From Paguma larvata (lineage: Eukaryota; Chordata; Mammalia; Carnivora; Viverridae): a stretch of DNA of 64,000 nt. The first letter of the stretch is position 1. Every line of letters starts with the position of its first letter. The stretch is taken from NCBI GenBank assembly GCA_030068075.1, contig CM057826.1, positions 49,010,558 to 49,074,557 on the forward strand. Direction: 5' to 3'. Positions 35,956 through 47,573 of the stretch are shown in pieces. The notes under the pieces were generated by a model. The model ran no database searches, was not told the origin of the DNA, and worked only from the letters and a program-made list of their open reading frames with translations. The position numbers and the translations under genes are program-made.

Positions 35956-36279
35956 CATTGTGAACTCTGAGGTGGGGCATAAGGTCACCCTCTAAGGTGC
36001 AACAGTGCCTCCAAGGCAAAGGAGTCCATCCCTATGGTGCAAATTCGGACCCAAGCAGTAGGTGAGTGGACAATTTGGTGGCAGGGCCACCTTTGGATGA
36101 GCCTTAAAAAAGTCCCACTAAGGAGGCTGCAGCCTGCACAGCTCTGAAAATTACGGAATATAAAGTCAGAGAGGGGACTCTTGCTTCAGCTCAGAGACCT
36201 GCACAGCCGGTTCCTCTCTGCAGAGAAGTATACCCCAAGGAGAAAAAAAAAATAGGAGTAGCCACTTCCCGGCCTTCTC

Positions 36280-36560
36280 TGAATGTCCAATCCTTCTCAT
36301 AATTTAACTGCCTGCTCTGGATAATTACTTTTCTCCTGCTTATGAGCTTATAGAGCAATAGTAGTTCCCAATAACTAGAGACTTAATAAGGCTAAATTAT
36401 AATGAGTGTTCTGCGGAATTACAAACGGCATTAACACCAAATGAGTTCATTAGAAATTCATTAGGAGTGATTCCTGCGACCGCCACAAGAATTAATCACA
36501 GTTAGCCAGAGGCAGGAGAGGGGGAGATGAATAATTGCACAGAGAACTGGATGAAGACCT
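36280..36560. promoter_or_regulatory. AT-rich candidate conserved noncoding element A
   Basis: This is a repeat-free stretch with many homeodomain-type cores (ATAATTAC, TTAATAAGG, ATTAACAC, AATTCATTAG, AATTAATCAC, ATAATTGC). Its low-CpG, TAAT-rich make-up is typical of tissue-specific enhancers. Conservation could not be tested, so the call rests on composition and motif density. Confidence 0.35.
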
Positions 36561-36819
36561 TTTGGCACCCGACTTTGACCTGAAGCAATATTTTTTGAGG
36601 GTCATGGGGTTCTTTGGTGGTAAGTGTGGAGGTGAGGTTGCTTGGATGTTGTTGGATCTACCTCCTACACTTCTTCCTTCTTGGCTATGGCCCCAGTCAG
36701 AGTTAGACTGGTAGATGTGGGAGTGAACAGTCTTCTTCCCCAGTCCTAGGTAGCTAAGGAATCATGGAGAGGACTTGTAGTTCTTGTAAGAATGTGCATT
36801 CCCCTTTCTCTGGAAGAGC

Positions 36820-36995
36820 AGGTGCCAGTCCCCTTTCTGAGTGCCTTTATGTATGGAGTTATCCAATCATCCTGCGGCCCTATGAAGTGGGTTTAATTGT
36901 TAGCCCCATCCTGCCAGTGTGGAAATCCAAGCACAGAAATTAAGTGACCTGCCTAGTGATGCAGCCTATAGTTGGCCAAGCTTGGAACCTGAGTG
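36820..36995 (-). mobile_element. MIR
   Basis: CCTATGAAGTGGGTTTAATTG and AAATTAAGTGACCTGCCTAG. Confidence 0.55.
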
Positions 36996-37089
36996 TTGAG
37001 TGGCGTGCTGTAAGCATGGATGATGGTTGAAGATGGTTCACTGGTCTTTCCCTCTTGCTCCCTGGTGCTAAGTGCTATCTTGAGGTCTG

Positions 37090-37178
37090 GTGGTCTCTAC
37101 ACCCAACGTGGGGCTAGAACCCATGACCCCAAGATCAAGAATTGCATGATCTACCAACTGAGCCAGCCAGGTGCCCCA
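37090..37178 (-). mobile_element. Short-form CanSINE, truncated tail
   Basis: CTCTACACCCAACGTGGGGC to GAGCCAGCCAGGTGCCCC; the T-rich end is missing. Confidence 0.8.
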
Positions 37179-37179
37179 A

Positions 37180-38909
37180 GAATCAGTGTCTGTTACTTAC
37201 ACCTGGAAGAGCCCCAACTAATGCCCGAATCAATCAATGAGTACTTGTAATGTCCCTACTACAGATCTGCCCTGAGTCAGCTGCTGTACAGGTCAGAGAA
37301 GCATAAGGCAGACTTCCTGCCCTCCATCTGTTTCAGTCTCAGATAGAAAAGAAAGGGTGATAATATAGTCCCGTGCCCTCCTATGCAGGTTGTAAGTGGA
37401 ATAGAGCCAGACCTGGGTGAACTGGACTGGCAGGAGAAAAAGGCTTCAGGGAGGGCATAGCGCATGAGTTGGGTAGGATCTTGGGGGAGAGGTCACTGTT
37501 GTGGACACTATCTGGGCAACTGCCCATCCCACAGTCCCTTTTTTGAAAACTGTCCCTCTCCACCTGAGCAGTTGTCCCATTGGTGGCATAGAGTGTCTGC
37601 ACTCTCCTGTATGTTTAGAGAACTCCCCACTGCATGGGTTCTGGTGGAAGGTGGGGTCCACTACACTTCCCAGCACAAGCTGCAAAAGCCAGATACTCAT
37701 GTTCTCATCGCCAGTGGCAATGAGGTACCTGCTCATGACTTGAGCTCGACCAATCAGACATTCCCACTGGGACACTACCTCTGCAGTTTCTGATGCAAAG
37801 AAGCAGGGACAAGAGAATCTATTCTGGTAGGGGTAGGGGAAACGTTGGTGGGGGGCATACCCATGCCCAGGGGAATGGTGGCTGCAATGCCAGTGAGGTG
37901 TATCACAGTTGATAGGGGTGCAAACTCTCCAGTCCATCTTTTGGTGATAATGGCAGCAAGATCCCAACAAAACCACTTTTGTGATGTATTTGAGGCTGTG
38001 GTTCTAGCTGCTTATCCTCTCCTGTCCCAACTTGTTTTCCAAGCCTGAAAATCCTGTGACCTCATCCATAACCTTTCAATAAATTTCTTTTCTCCTCATA
38101 TCTGTTTCCATTGTTTGCAGTAAAGATCCTTGCCTCCGTGACTACAGATGAGTGGACCAGGGGCACACACCTGACTCAGTGATAGACCAATCAGATGATC
38201 TCTCCCAAGTTAGCTTCTGTTGGTTGCTCTGAAAGCCCTTTTCTCTGTGAGCACTGGCAGGGCAGAGAAAGGACAGCAAGAGGGGAGAATCAAGTAGATA
38301 CATGGGAGAAGCAGCACATGACACTGGAAAGACTAGTCCCTGATGCTTTCCAGTTCCTGGTTCTAGTTCCTCATGCTGTCCAACTCCATTTCTGCCCCTT
38401 GGATCCTCCAAGTTGGCCCAGCAGCCTTACATTAGGTTGAACCTATTAAAATAGTTGTTTTTAAAGATCAAGAAGATCAAATATTAGCCATTGGGTATGG
38501 TTTAACCTAATTAGTTCCTTCTTTTGGCCTAGTCTAGCTCAAGTGGGTTTCTTTATTTGCAACATGAAAGACTGTGTCTACAATAGTCAGACATTCCATC
38601 GGGTAAAAATTGAGTGGAACAGTCAGAGACACAGAGCAGAGACAGAAAACAAGGGTTTTCCCTGTCTGGTGAAAAGTGTCTCCAGGCCGTCCTGCAGACC
38701 AAAGGCTGTCTAGGATTTCCCACCTCATCTCCACACACCATCTCTGAGGTCAGTGTCCTGTACTGGTTTATAACCCATGAACATCTACCAGAACTTGCCC
38801 CATCCCACTTGCCTCAAATAATACTCTTCATGTTAATTCATGGTCTTGAATAATGCTTTTGTCTTTGCTTTCTCCACATTGTGGTATTTCCTATTCATGT
38901 ATGTACTTT
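37180..38909. other. No gene recognised
   Basis: A 176-codon frame on the - strand (37446-37976) lacks any known domain. TTTCAATAAATTTCTTTTCTC at about 38077 looks like an LTR or transcript 3' end, but I cannot assign it. Confidence 0.45.
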
Positions 38910-39000
38910 TTCTTACCTAACCTAATTGTCCAACAATAAGGACTGGTTGACTAAGTTGTGATATATCCATAGTGAGGATTAGTAGTAAATGGATATTAAA
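38910..39000 (+). mobile_element. Short L1M fragment
   Basis: CCAACAATAAGGACTGGTTG, then TTGTGATATATCCATAGTG, is the old L1 3' motif. It is short and diverged. Confidence 0.45.
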
Positions 39001-39574
39001 GCGATGGCTGGGGCTGAGGTGGACCTGGGTGGTGGGGATGATATAGAAGATTTGATAAGAGATGATAACCACCCAGGGATGAGGGGAAATACTAGTGAGT
39101 GTTCAATACCCAGCTGAGGGAGGACCATGAACTTATGGCGGTATCACTCTCCCTTCCATGCACTGTGCCTTTTCTTCTGATTGTAGTCAGCAGTCCTGGA
39201 GATGGAAGGTGGAAAGACAGGGTTTGTTTGGTCCAAGGATGGGTCCTGGGAAGCCAAAGTAACCACTGAACATTGGGGGTCCTGGCAGAGGAAGTGATAC
39301 ATCAATGGGCTGGATAGGAAAAGAAGTGAGGCTAAAATTAGGGAGTGCATGGGGGAAAGGGGAATGAGCTGTGAGGCCGGAGCTTCATTTATTGGCACGG
39401 GGACTGTTTTCTCTTGCTGTATATCTCTGCTCCTTAACACATAGACTGGTGCTCAGTAAATGTGTATTGAATGACTTAATTGACAAAAGCATGGGTCATA
39501 ATCCTGACATTAGAACCAGAGACTGACATTCTCCTTTTCATTGGGGATCTGGCAGAATCTATTGTGGTGTTAAG

Positions 39575-40080
39575 TACCACTTCGGGTCTGAAAGAACGGA
39601 GTTCAAATCCAAGTGTCATCACAACAAGCTGTGTGACCTGGACAAGTCATCTAACCCTTCAGAGCCTTGACTTTCTTTTCTGAAAATAGGGATGATAACA
39701 GCTCTCTTGGAAGTTCTAGATGCCATGTGTCAAACACTCAGCACAGAGTCTGGCACAGAAATTGATTGGTTCTTGAGGCTAGATCCAAACCAAATTGCTG
39801 TATTTAGAGGACATGAGGTGTGAAGAAGAAGGAGAAGAAGGAGAAGGAGAAGGAGGAGAAGGAGAAGAAGAAAGAAAAGGAGAAGGAGAAGACAATGACA
39901 ACAACAATGACACGAGGGTAGGACCTGAAGCCAGACTATCATCTAATTACCACCTGAATGTGACATTTCTGAGCCTCAGTTTCCTCATCTACACAGTGGG
40001 GGATATTATCACGACCTATCTGACCAATTGGTTGGGAGAATTGAGTGATAATTCATGTAAAACATTTAGGACATCGCAGG
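39575..40080 (+). mobile_element. Two forward MIRs flanking a GAA/GGA tract
   Basis: Copies lie at about 39575-39765 (TGTGTGACCTGGACAAGTCA) and 39945-40080 (GAGCCTCAGTTTCCTCATC), on either side of a purine microsatellite. Confidence 0.7.
39824..39891. repeat. (GAA/GGA)n purine microsatellite
   Basis: An interrupted purine triplet array between two MIRs. Open frames of poly-E or poly-L here are artefacts. Confidence 0.95.
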
Positions 40081-40484
40081 TTTGGGATAGATGTTGGTTC
40101 CTGGGGTTTCTTATCAATTGAGATGAAGAAGTCCAGGGGAGAAAGAGGCTTTGTGGAGGGTTGAAGAACAGGGGTTTTAACTATGTTAGGTTTGAGATGG
40201 CATAAGACGTGCGGTGGAGCTACTGGGTCGACAGCTGGATATAAGTCCATAGAGGAGGTCTGAGATGGAGAGAACAGTTGGAGAGCTATCAGCATTGATG
40301 TCACTTAAAGGCTTGGACTGGGCAAGTTCATCAGGGAAGTGAGCACTCAGAGAACAGACAAGAATGAGGGCCAGTCCCCTGGGGCTTCTGACGCTTAGCA
40401 AGGAGGGAGATGACTTACTGCAAAGCTGGTGGCCAGACACAGCAGCGCTGAAGCTACACAGCTAGCCTGCCACAGCAGCACTTC

Positions 40485-40978
40485 AGTAACACTCTTTTAT
40501 ATACAAGCAACTTGCAGAGATTCTGAGGGTTCAGTCCCAGACCACCACAATAAAGCGAATATCAAAACGAAGTGAGTGAAATTAAAGTTTTGGTTTCCTA
40601 GCACATATAAAGTTATATTTACACTGTGCTCTAGTCTATTAAGTGTGCAATAGCACTATGTCTGGGAAAAAAACGTACATACCCTAATTAAAAAATGTTT
40701 TATTGCTAAAAATTCTAACCATCGCCTGAGCTTCCAGTGAGTCATAATTACTGATCACAGCTCATCATCACAAATATAATGGTAATGAAAAAGCTTGAAA
40801 CGTTGCTAGAATTACCAAAATGTGACACAGAGACCCAAAGTGAGCAAGTGCTGTTGGAAAAATGGGACCGGTAGACTTGCTTGACTTGGGGTTGCCCCAA
40901 CCTTCAATTTGTGAAAAATGTAGTATCTGCAAAACACAATAAAGCAAACTGCAACTAAATGAGGTATGTCTGTACTCT
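40485..40978. mobile_element. Tigger1-family DNA transposon, internally deleted
   Basis: The left half (GTCTATTAAGTGTGCAATAG, CATACCCTAATTAAAAAATG, TTATTGCTAAAAATTC) and the right half (TTACCAAAATGTGACACAGA, GTGAGCAAGTGCTGTTGG, AATAAAGCAAACTGCAAC, TGAGGTATGTCTGT) are the two ends of Tigger1. About 2 kb between them, including the transposase gene, is absent. It is a dead element. Confidence 0.85.
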
Positions 40979-40979
40979 G

Positions 40980-41140
40980 TGCCAGGTTCTGTGAAAAATG
41001 CTTTACAGAAATTGACTTATGTAATTAACTGATGAGAAAACAGAAATATAGGAAGATACATGACTTGCCCAAAATCACACAGCCAGTGAATGGCAGATCT
41101 GTGATTCAGACCCAAGCCTTCTGGCCTCAGTCTCTATCTC
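40980..41140 (-). mobile_element. MIR
   Basis: AAATGCTTTACAGAAATTGAC and CTTGCCCAAAATCACACAGCC. Confidence 0.65.
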
Positions 41141-42054
41141 TTCTGCTTCCAACGGTGGGTAAACGAAGTACGGACTGGGCATTCCAAGGGAATGCTGACT
41201 CCTGAGAGGAGAGCTGGGAGGATCATCATGGAATACACTGCCCTCAGAGATCCTATTTAGTCTCGACACTCTACGATGAACCCCAAGAAGCATTTCAAAT
41301 TTTTGGTTGAGGAAAGAAGAGGAAGGAGGTTTGATTAAGGAATGTGTAACCCTGATCAATCACTTACTCAATGCAAGGTGCTGGAAGGTTCTGGGGCGGG
41401 GAGGTTAGGAGGAAGGCTTCTCCTCCAACCATGGACTAAAGCATCTGCATTTTCCACACCCTAGGGTAGTTACTCTCAGAATAATGGTGGCTGATTTGAG
41501 GTAGGAGCCAGAGTCCAGGTGGGAAGTTGGAGTGGCCCAGGGGGATTAGCCTTGGAGCTCTTTTTGATCTCTCTTGGGGTAGAGTCTCTTTGTTAGTTCA
41601 ATAGCCCCATAAAAACTCACTAAGATATGGAGGCAGTTTGAGTTCATTTACCCCTCTTGGAAGATTCTCAGTGAGTGTCTGAACAAATACGTGAACTCTT
41701 GCTGAAGAGGGAAAGAGGCGGGGCACAGGTGGAGAAGGGGTGGAGGGTCAGACGCACACATAAACTCCGGCGAAGGGGAGAGGAGGAGCACAGCTGAGTC
41801 AGGCATCTAGGTGCCAGTGTTATTCTTTCCCACACCCCCTGCTACGCCCATCCTGCCCTTGATGCTGACCTTGGACGAGTAGCTATTTAGGAAAAAACAG
41901 TTTTGACCATGCAAAAGGAAGTCAATGGGAAAGGAAGTTAAGTGGGGCCCTGGAGAGGCTGTCTGGTCCATCCTGCCCGCTTCTTACCCACCTCCCCTGG
42001 CCTGGAGCTTCTCAGGGTAACTGTGCAGCACAACCACTGGGGGGGGGGTGTCAA
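41141..42054. other. No gene recognised
   Basis: Unique-looking sequence with a G-run at 42041-42049. Confidence 0.45.
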
Positions 42055-42126
42055 ACGCAGATTCCGGGCCCCCACCCAGACCTATGAAGTCAGAACTTCT
42101 GGGTGGGGGTCAGAGCTCAGCAATTT

Positions 42127-42320
42127 CTTTAAAAAATATTTGTTTTGAAAGAGAGAGAGAGAGAGAAGCAGGGGAGGGGCAGAGGGAGAGGGAGAGAGAG
42201 AATCCCAAGCTGGCTCTGTGCTGATAGCACAGTGGCACTTGATCGCATGAACCCTAAGATCATGACCTGAGCCGAAGTCAAGAGTCATACATTTTAACTG
42301 ACTGAGCCACCCAGGCGCCC
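42127..42320 (-). mobile_element. Cat-type SINE
   Basis: A reverse copy ending GAGCCACCCAGGCGCCC, partly shortened in the middle. Confidence 0.9.
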
Positions 42321-42654
42321 GCGAGCCCAGGCATTGCTATTTTTCACAAGGCTTCCTTTCCCACACCACTAGCAGTGTATGATGAAGACCTCTCTGTACA
42401 GAACACAACCTCACAGCCTGTTGCAGACTGATCTGAACAAATAAAATGAAATCGATGGTATTCCAGTGTCTCTCAGGTACACATTCACAAGGAAGTATGA
42501 AATGCAGTTTCTTTCCTTGAAGGGATTACAATCTAATTGGGCCATAAAAGACATGCTTTGTGAAGAGTTAAATTAATGCTACAATAAATAAATATTATTT
42601 CAAAACAATAGGGAACTCAAAAGGCTGGACAAATTGCCAATGAGTGGGCATAAC

Positions 42655-42782
42655 AGTATCATTCAATGAGCACTTATGAATACTAGATCCTCTGCTAAGC
42701 GCTTTATTTATGTACTCATTTAATTTAATTAAAACTCTGGAAGATCACTTTTTTAAAATCTCCATTTAATAATGAATAAGTT
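42655..42782 (-). mobile_element. MIR
   Basis: CAATGAGCACTTATGAATAC and TGCTAAGCGCTTTATTTATG. Confidence 0.6.
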
Positions 42783-42784
42783 GA

Positions 42785-43025
42785 GGCTTTGGCTTATTGG
42801 TCAGCTCCTCTCAGATCAGCTTTCCCTGATCCTTAGGAGGTGGCCAAGGTCATGTCTCTATTTTCCACAAAACTCCCCATGTTATGGCCCTGATCTCATG
42901 TATCACACAGGGTTGAAACTCGCCGTCTTCCAGCCTGAGTCTCCCACGAGACTTGAGGGCAGATCCTTGGCAGTTCCAGAGTCTAGTACACACTAGATGC
43001 TCAGCTCATGTTTGCTGAGTGAATG
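42785..43025 (+). mobile_element. L2 3' end
   Basis: TCAGCTTTCCCTGATCC, then ACTTGAGGGCAGATCC and GATGCTCAGCTCATGTTTGC, is the L2 3' terminus. Confidence 0.5.
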
Positions 43026-43526
43026 AAAGTAGTGTGTCTGAAGTCTCTGAGCTAATACATGAAGACAGACTAATGCATATGACTGTAAAGTCCAGGTCTC
43101 CTTGTGAGCCATTACAAGCAGATGGCACACACTATGGGGATTTCTGCAAGACACATTCTATAGGTTGGATCAGAGGATCCCTAGAGGCGGTAGAGTTGGA
43201 AGGACAGTTAGAATTTGGAAAGACAGATGAAAGGTGAGCAGTCAATCCAGGCGGGCCAAGGCACGAAGGTAGGACTCTGCAAAGTACACACTTCCTCCAA
43301 GACTAGAGGCCTCAGAGGAATCCAGGAGAATACACCCTATCCCCTAAGCCTCCCTAGTTTACTAACCAGCTGCCACCTTCTACCTAACTTACATGCCAGT
43401 TATTACAGTGAAATTATTTTCCTCCAAGGTTTATATGGAGATGGCAAATGCTCTGTGTTTTCTAGACCAGGTGATGTAATGATTCTTAGCGGATTTATCC
43501 ATTTGGAATGCCATTTAATAATGAAT

Positions 43527-43735
43527 AGGGGCACCCCTGGGTGGCTCAGCTGGTTAAGCATCCGACTCTTGGTTTCGGCTCGGGTCATGATCTCACTGTT
43601 CATGAGCTGGGGCCCTGCATCAGACTCTGTGCTGACAGTGCATAGCCTGCTTGGGATTTCTTTCTCCCTTTCTCTTTTCCCCTCCCCAGCTTGCTCTCTC
43701 TCTGTCTCTCAAAAAATAAACAAACATATAACATT
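43527..43735 (+). mobile_element. Cat-type SINE
   Basis: GGGGCACCCCTGGGTGGCTC head with a 2-base insert and AATAAACAAACAT tail. Confidence 0.9.
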
Positions 43736-43769
43736 TAAACATTTAAACATTCCTTCCATGAAGTAATAA

Positions 43770-44225
43770 GATCCATTAATGTCCATGATATATTGCTAAA
43801 TGGAAAAAAAAGCAAGATAAAACAGTATCATGGGATTTCATTTTTGTTAAAAAGAAAATATATTTGTATGCACATGGAAATGTCTAGAAGGCTATATTCT
43901 GAACTTAACAGCAACTGATTCTTGAAAATGAGAAGTAGTGGAATGTGGGACTTTCACTTTTACTTTATGAAGTTTTTGAATGTTTGTATTTTTTAAATGT
44001 TTATTTATTTTGAGAGAGAGAGGGAAAGAGAAAGACTGCAAGTGGGGGAGGGGCAAAGAGAGAAGGAGAGAGAGAATCCTAAGTGTGGAGCCTGACATGG
44101 GGCTCAAGCTCACAAATGGTGAGGTCATGACCTGAGCTGAAATCAAGAGTCAGACGTTTAACCAACTGAGCCACCCAAGTTCCCCTGGTGTTTGTCTTTT
44201 TAAACAATGAGTATGTATTAACTTT
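43770..44225 (+). mobile_element. L1M 3' fragment, interrupted by a SINE
   Basis: ATATTGCTAAATGGAAAAAAAAGC and a following weak promoterless tail match L1M 3' ends. A SINE at 43989-44185 splits it. Confidence 0.5.
43989..44185 (-). mobile_element. Cat-type SINE
   Basis: A reverse copy ending GAGCCACCCAAGTTCCCC, inside an L1M fragment. Confidence 0.9.
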
Positions 44226-44539
44226 ACAATTGAAAAATAAGACCCTTCGGTGGGATTTAGGGGGTTTTTAGTTTATCCGTGCTTTGTTTCTCCCAATTTT
44301 TCTACTGTGAATGCCAGTTACTCTTATAATCAGAAAATTAAAAGTCCTTTACACCATAAAGTTTCTTAAAAAGAAAATAAATAGATTCTCAAGGTGACAC
44401 AGTTTGAGATGTTGGGGGACGTACGTTTGGGGAGAGTATCAAAGATGACCTGAACTCTGTATCCCAAGAAATTCGGCACCCAGGCAAGCTGTGTGTTAAA
44501 CAAATTCAATCCCAACTTGGCAAAACACATTAAGAGTTA

Positions 44540-45065
44540 TAAGAATGTTCCAGATCCCATAACTTTGTAATCCCATCCTGGGGCTTCAGTTTAAGGAAAT
44601 GTTTTTTTAAAAAATCATATAAGGGGGGCACCTGGGTGGCTCAGTTAGTTAAGTGTCTGACTTTGGCTCAGGTCATAATCTCACTATTCGTGGGTTACAG
44701 CCCCACGTTGAGCTCTCCACTGTTAGCATGGAGTACTGCTTCAGATCCTCTCTCTCCCCCTCCTCTGCGTATTCTCTCTCTCAAAATAAATAAACTAAAA
44801 AAATAAAAAAGCAGCTTTATAGAAACACGGGACTGCATTTACAAACTAATGCCGAGCAAAGAAAAATAGAATGGAATATTGTATTTACATGGTGATTATG
44901 GCTATTATTTATCTGCTATACTTAGGGTCAGTGAGAAAGAAAGCAAGGACAAGAGAGGAAACAGAGAAGACCTAAAGAGGGAGGAAAAAAGTCGAAAACA
45001 CAACCATTACTATGTCAAGGTGATGGATTATGGAGGAGTTTTGGAAAGTGTGTTTAAATGATGTT
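44540..45065 (+). mobile_element. L1M 3' fragment, interrupted by a SINE
   Basis: TTCCAGATCCCATAACTTTG, TCCCATCCTGGGGCTTCAG and, after the SINE, AATGCCGAGCAAAGAAAAAT are L1M-like. The 60-codon frame at 44879 is a remnant, not a gene. Confidence 0.5.
44625..44810 (+). mobile_element. Cat-type SINE
   Basis: GGGGGGCACCTGGGTGGCTC head and AATAAATAAACT tail, in an L1M fragment. Confidence 0.9.
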
Positions 45066-45094
45066 GAAAGTTGTTTTGGTAGTAAACAGGAACT

Positions 45095-45285
45095 ACACAC
45101 AGGGCCTCTGTGGTTTTGGGCAAGTTACTTCTCTGAACCTGTTTCCTCCTTGGCAAAAATGGGACAATAATGGTACTGACTTCATGGTGTCGGTTTACTG
45201 ATTAAATGAGATAATCTATGCAAAACACTCACCATCGTGCCCAGTGGGTAAGAAATACCTGATGAACGTTAGCTATTATTGCCAT
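45095..45285 (+). mobile_element. MIR
   Basis: GGGCAAGTTACTTCTCTGAACC to GAACGTTAGCTATTATTGCC. Confidence 0.75.
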
Positions 45286-45435
45286 TGTTATGTCATCCTT
45301 ATTGTCAGAGGGGAGAATCTCAGATGCTCTAGGTGGGAGCAGACACTGCTGTATTTGGAAAGGCAGTAGAGTAAAAGATACAAATATAAATACAAAACCC
45401 TTTGTCCAAGGTTTCACGTCGAGAAATTCATCCTT

Positions 45436-45712
45436 TTTTTTTAAACTTTACATTCAAGGGGCACCTGGGTGGCTCAGTCGTTTGAGCGTTCAATGTTGGC
45501 TCAGGTCATGATCTCACAGTTCATGGGTTCAAGCCCTGTGTCAGGTTCAGCTGACAGCTCAGATTCTCTGTCTCCCTCTGTCTCCCTCTCTCTCCACCTC
45601 TCCCCCACTCACACTTTGTCTCTCTGTCTCTCTCTCAATAATAAACATTAAAACAAATTTAAAAAATAATAAAATAAAATGTAAATTCAAGTTAGTTAAC
45701 ATACAGTGTAGT
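45436..45712 (-). mobile_element. Very short L1 3' end (poly-T side left) carrying a SINE
   Basis: A T-run, then ACTTTACATTCAAG, is followed by a SINE and then GTAAATTCAAGTTAGTTAAC. The latter string is the reverse of a common carnivore L1 tail. The whole block is bounded by an exact 14-bp repeat, AGAAATTCATCCTT (45422-45435 and 45713-45726), showing insertion of an extremely 5'-truncated L1. Confidence 0.7.
45458..45680 (+). mobile_element. Cat-type SINE inside a short L1 tail
   Basis: It splits the L1 tail; TTACATTCAAG and GTAAATTCAAG flank it. Confidence 0.9.
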
Positions 45713-45749
45713 AGAAATTCATCCTTAGTAAATGATATGACATGTACAC

Positions 45750-46340
45750 CGAGAGGTGTGAACAAGAATGTTTATCTCAGAGTTATTTGTCATAGAGAAA
45801 GACTGGAGGGGCACCTGGGTGGCTCAGTTGGGTAAGCATCTGACTTCAGCACAGGTCATGATCTAAGAATTCGTGAGTTCAAGCCCCATGTCGGGCTCTG
45901 TGCTGACGGCTCAGAGCCTGGAGCCTATTTTGGGTTCTGTGTCTCCCTCTCTCTCTGTCCCTCCCCTGCTCACGCCTCAGTCTCTGTCTCTGTCTCTCAA
46001 ATATAAATAAACATTAAAAAAAAAAAAGGAAAAGATCGGAAACAACCTAAAGATCCAACAACAGTTATGTAAATTACAAAACATTCCACAGAATATTCTG
46101 GAGCTTTAAACCATTTTGATGTGAGATACCTTAATGCTAAGATACAAGCATGTACCAGTATCATTATATAACAAGGAGGTTACAGAACAACATAGTCTCA
46201 TTTATAAAAGGAAATATATATATACATTTTAAGTTTAGAAGGACACACACAAACTATTATCAAGGGCCATCTCTGCCAAGTGGCAGGATTGTTACTTGCT
46301 CTGACTTATGAAATGTTAATGTATAGAACTTATCAGAAAA
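45750..46340 (+). mobile_element. L1M 3' fragment, interrupted by a SINE
   Basis: GAATGTTTATCTCAGAGTTATTTGTC and, after the SINE, GGAAACAACCTAAAGATCCAACAAC is a clear L1M 3' pattern. Confidence 0.65.
45807..46027 (+). mobile_element. Cat-type SINE
   Basis: A complete, little-diverged copy with poly(A), inside an L1M fragment. Confidence 0.92.
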
Positions 46341-46410
46341 TCCATGATAACAATGATGAGGATGTGGGTGAGTATATGTGTGTATGTTTTTAAAAATGTG
46401 TGGTTTTATG

Positions 46411-46614
46411 GTTTTTTTATGTTTATTTTTGAGAGAGAGAGAGGGAGACAGAGTGCAAGCGCAGGAGGGGCAGAGAGAGAGACACAGAATCCTAAGCAGG
46501 CTCCAGGCTCCGAGCCGTCAGGACAGAGCTGGATGCAGGGCTTGAACTCAGGATCCATGAGATCATGACTTGAGCTGATTCAGATGCTTAACAAACTGAG
46601 CCACCCAGGTGCCT
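46411..46614 (-). mobile_element. Cat-type SINE
   Basis: A reverse copy ending GAGCCACCCAGGTGCC. A (TTTG)n run follows at 46622-46656. Confidence 0.9.
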
Positions 46615-47184
46615 CTGTGTTTTTGTTTGTTTGTTGTTTGTTTGTTTGTTTGTTTTTAAAGAAGACCCTTAGTTTGGAGTAAAGAATTCTAAGACTGGAG
46701 ACAGAAGACTGGCAAAATGTGGTGAAGAGAGTTTCACCCGTTCAGAACCACTGAGTTCCAAGTCTGTGGTGAATTCTGCTTTGGACAGAAATGATGGAGA
46801 CTCACGCGAGCTGATTCCGGAAAAGGAGACAGACTCACAGAAATTTCCATCGTCGGTAATAGGAAAAACAAGAGTCCTCATAGAAGGCATGGTCAGTCTG
46901 ATCCAGGGAGCAGTCCCACGAGACAGGCAGGGCAGGAGTTATCACCGAGGAGACGGAGGGAGGCCCCGTGTGTGAAGCCGGTGCCGGAAGGTGGGGCAGG
47001 AACTGGAAGTCTGGGGTCTGAACCCCAGCACCTTTCCAGTTGTGACCTTTGAACAACATATAATGCATTGAGCTCCTGGCCTGTGCCTGGCACATGGCGG
47101 GTCTTCAGGGCACCCTGACAGCTGCTGCTCCAAGCCGCTCCCTGGGCCCCTGGGCTGCTACTTAACCTTGCTGGCAGCATCTGC

Positions 47185-47350
47185 ACCCTGTTTGTGTCTC
47201 TCCTCCTTCAGGTGCTCTCTGCTGCAGCCAAACTCATTTCCTTTCATCATGGCCCTTCCCACCTTCATCACACTGTTCCCTCATCCTAGAATGTCGTCTC
47301 CCCTGTGTTCCCAGCCTTCTCCAGCCCTCTCGTTTCTTTAAACATCCAAA
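47185..47350 (+). mobile_element. L2 fragment upstream of FABP6, interrupted by a SINE
   Basis: TTCCCTCATCCTAGAATGTC and CAGCCCTCTCGTTTCTTTAAAC are L2-like. Similarity resumes weakly after the SINE to about 47890. Confidence 0.45.
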
Positions 47351-47355
47351 TCCAT

Positions 47356-47573
47356 GGGGCATCTGGGTTAGGTGGCTCAGTAGGTTAAGCGTTTGACTTC
47401 AGCTCAGGTCATGATCTCACAGTTCACAAGCTCTGCATTGGGCTCTGTGCTGACGGCTCAGAGCCTGGAGCCTGCCTCAGATTCTGTGCCTGCCTCTCTC
47501 TCTTTGCCCTTCCTCCACTCCCACTCTGTCTCTCTCTCAAAAATACATTAAAAAAATAAAAAAGAAAATGAAA
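47356..47573 (+). mobile_element. Cat-type SINE with a small internal duplication in the head
   Basis: The head reads GGGCATCTGGGTTAGGTGGC, with a TTAGG insert. TAAACATCCAAATCC and TAAACATCCAAGTCC flank it. Confidence 0.9.

Noticed and set aside
37446..37976. 176-codon frame on the - strand with many Cys/His
   Set aside because: The Cys/His spacing does not form zinc-finger units, and there is no supporting exon structure.
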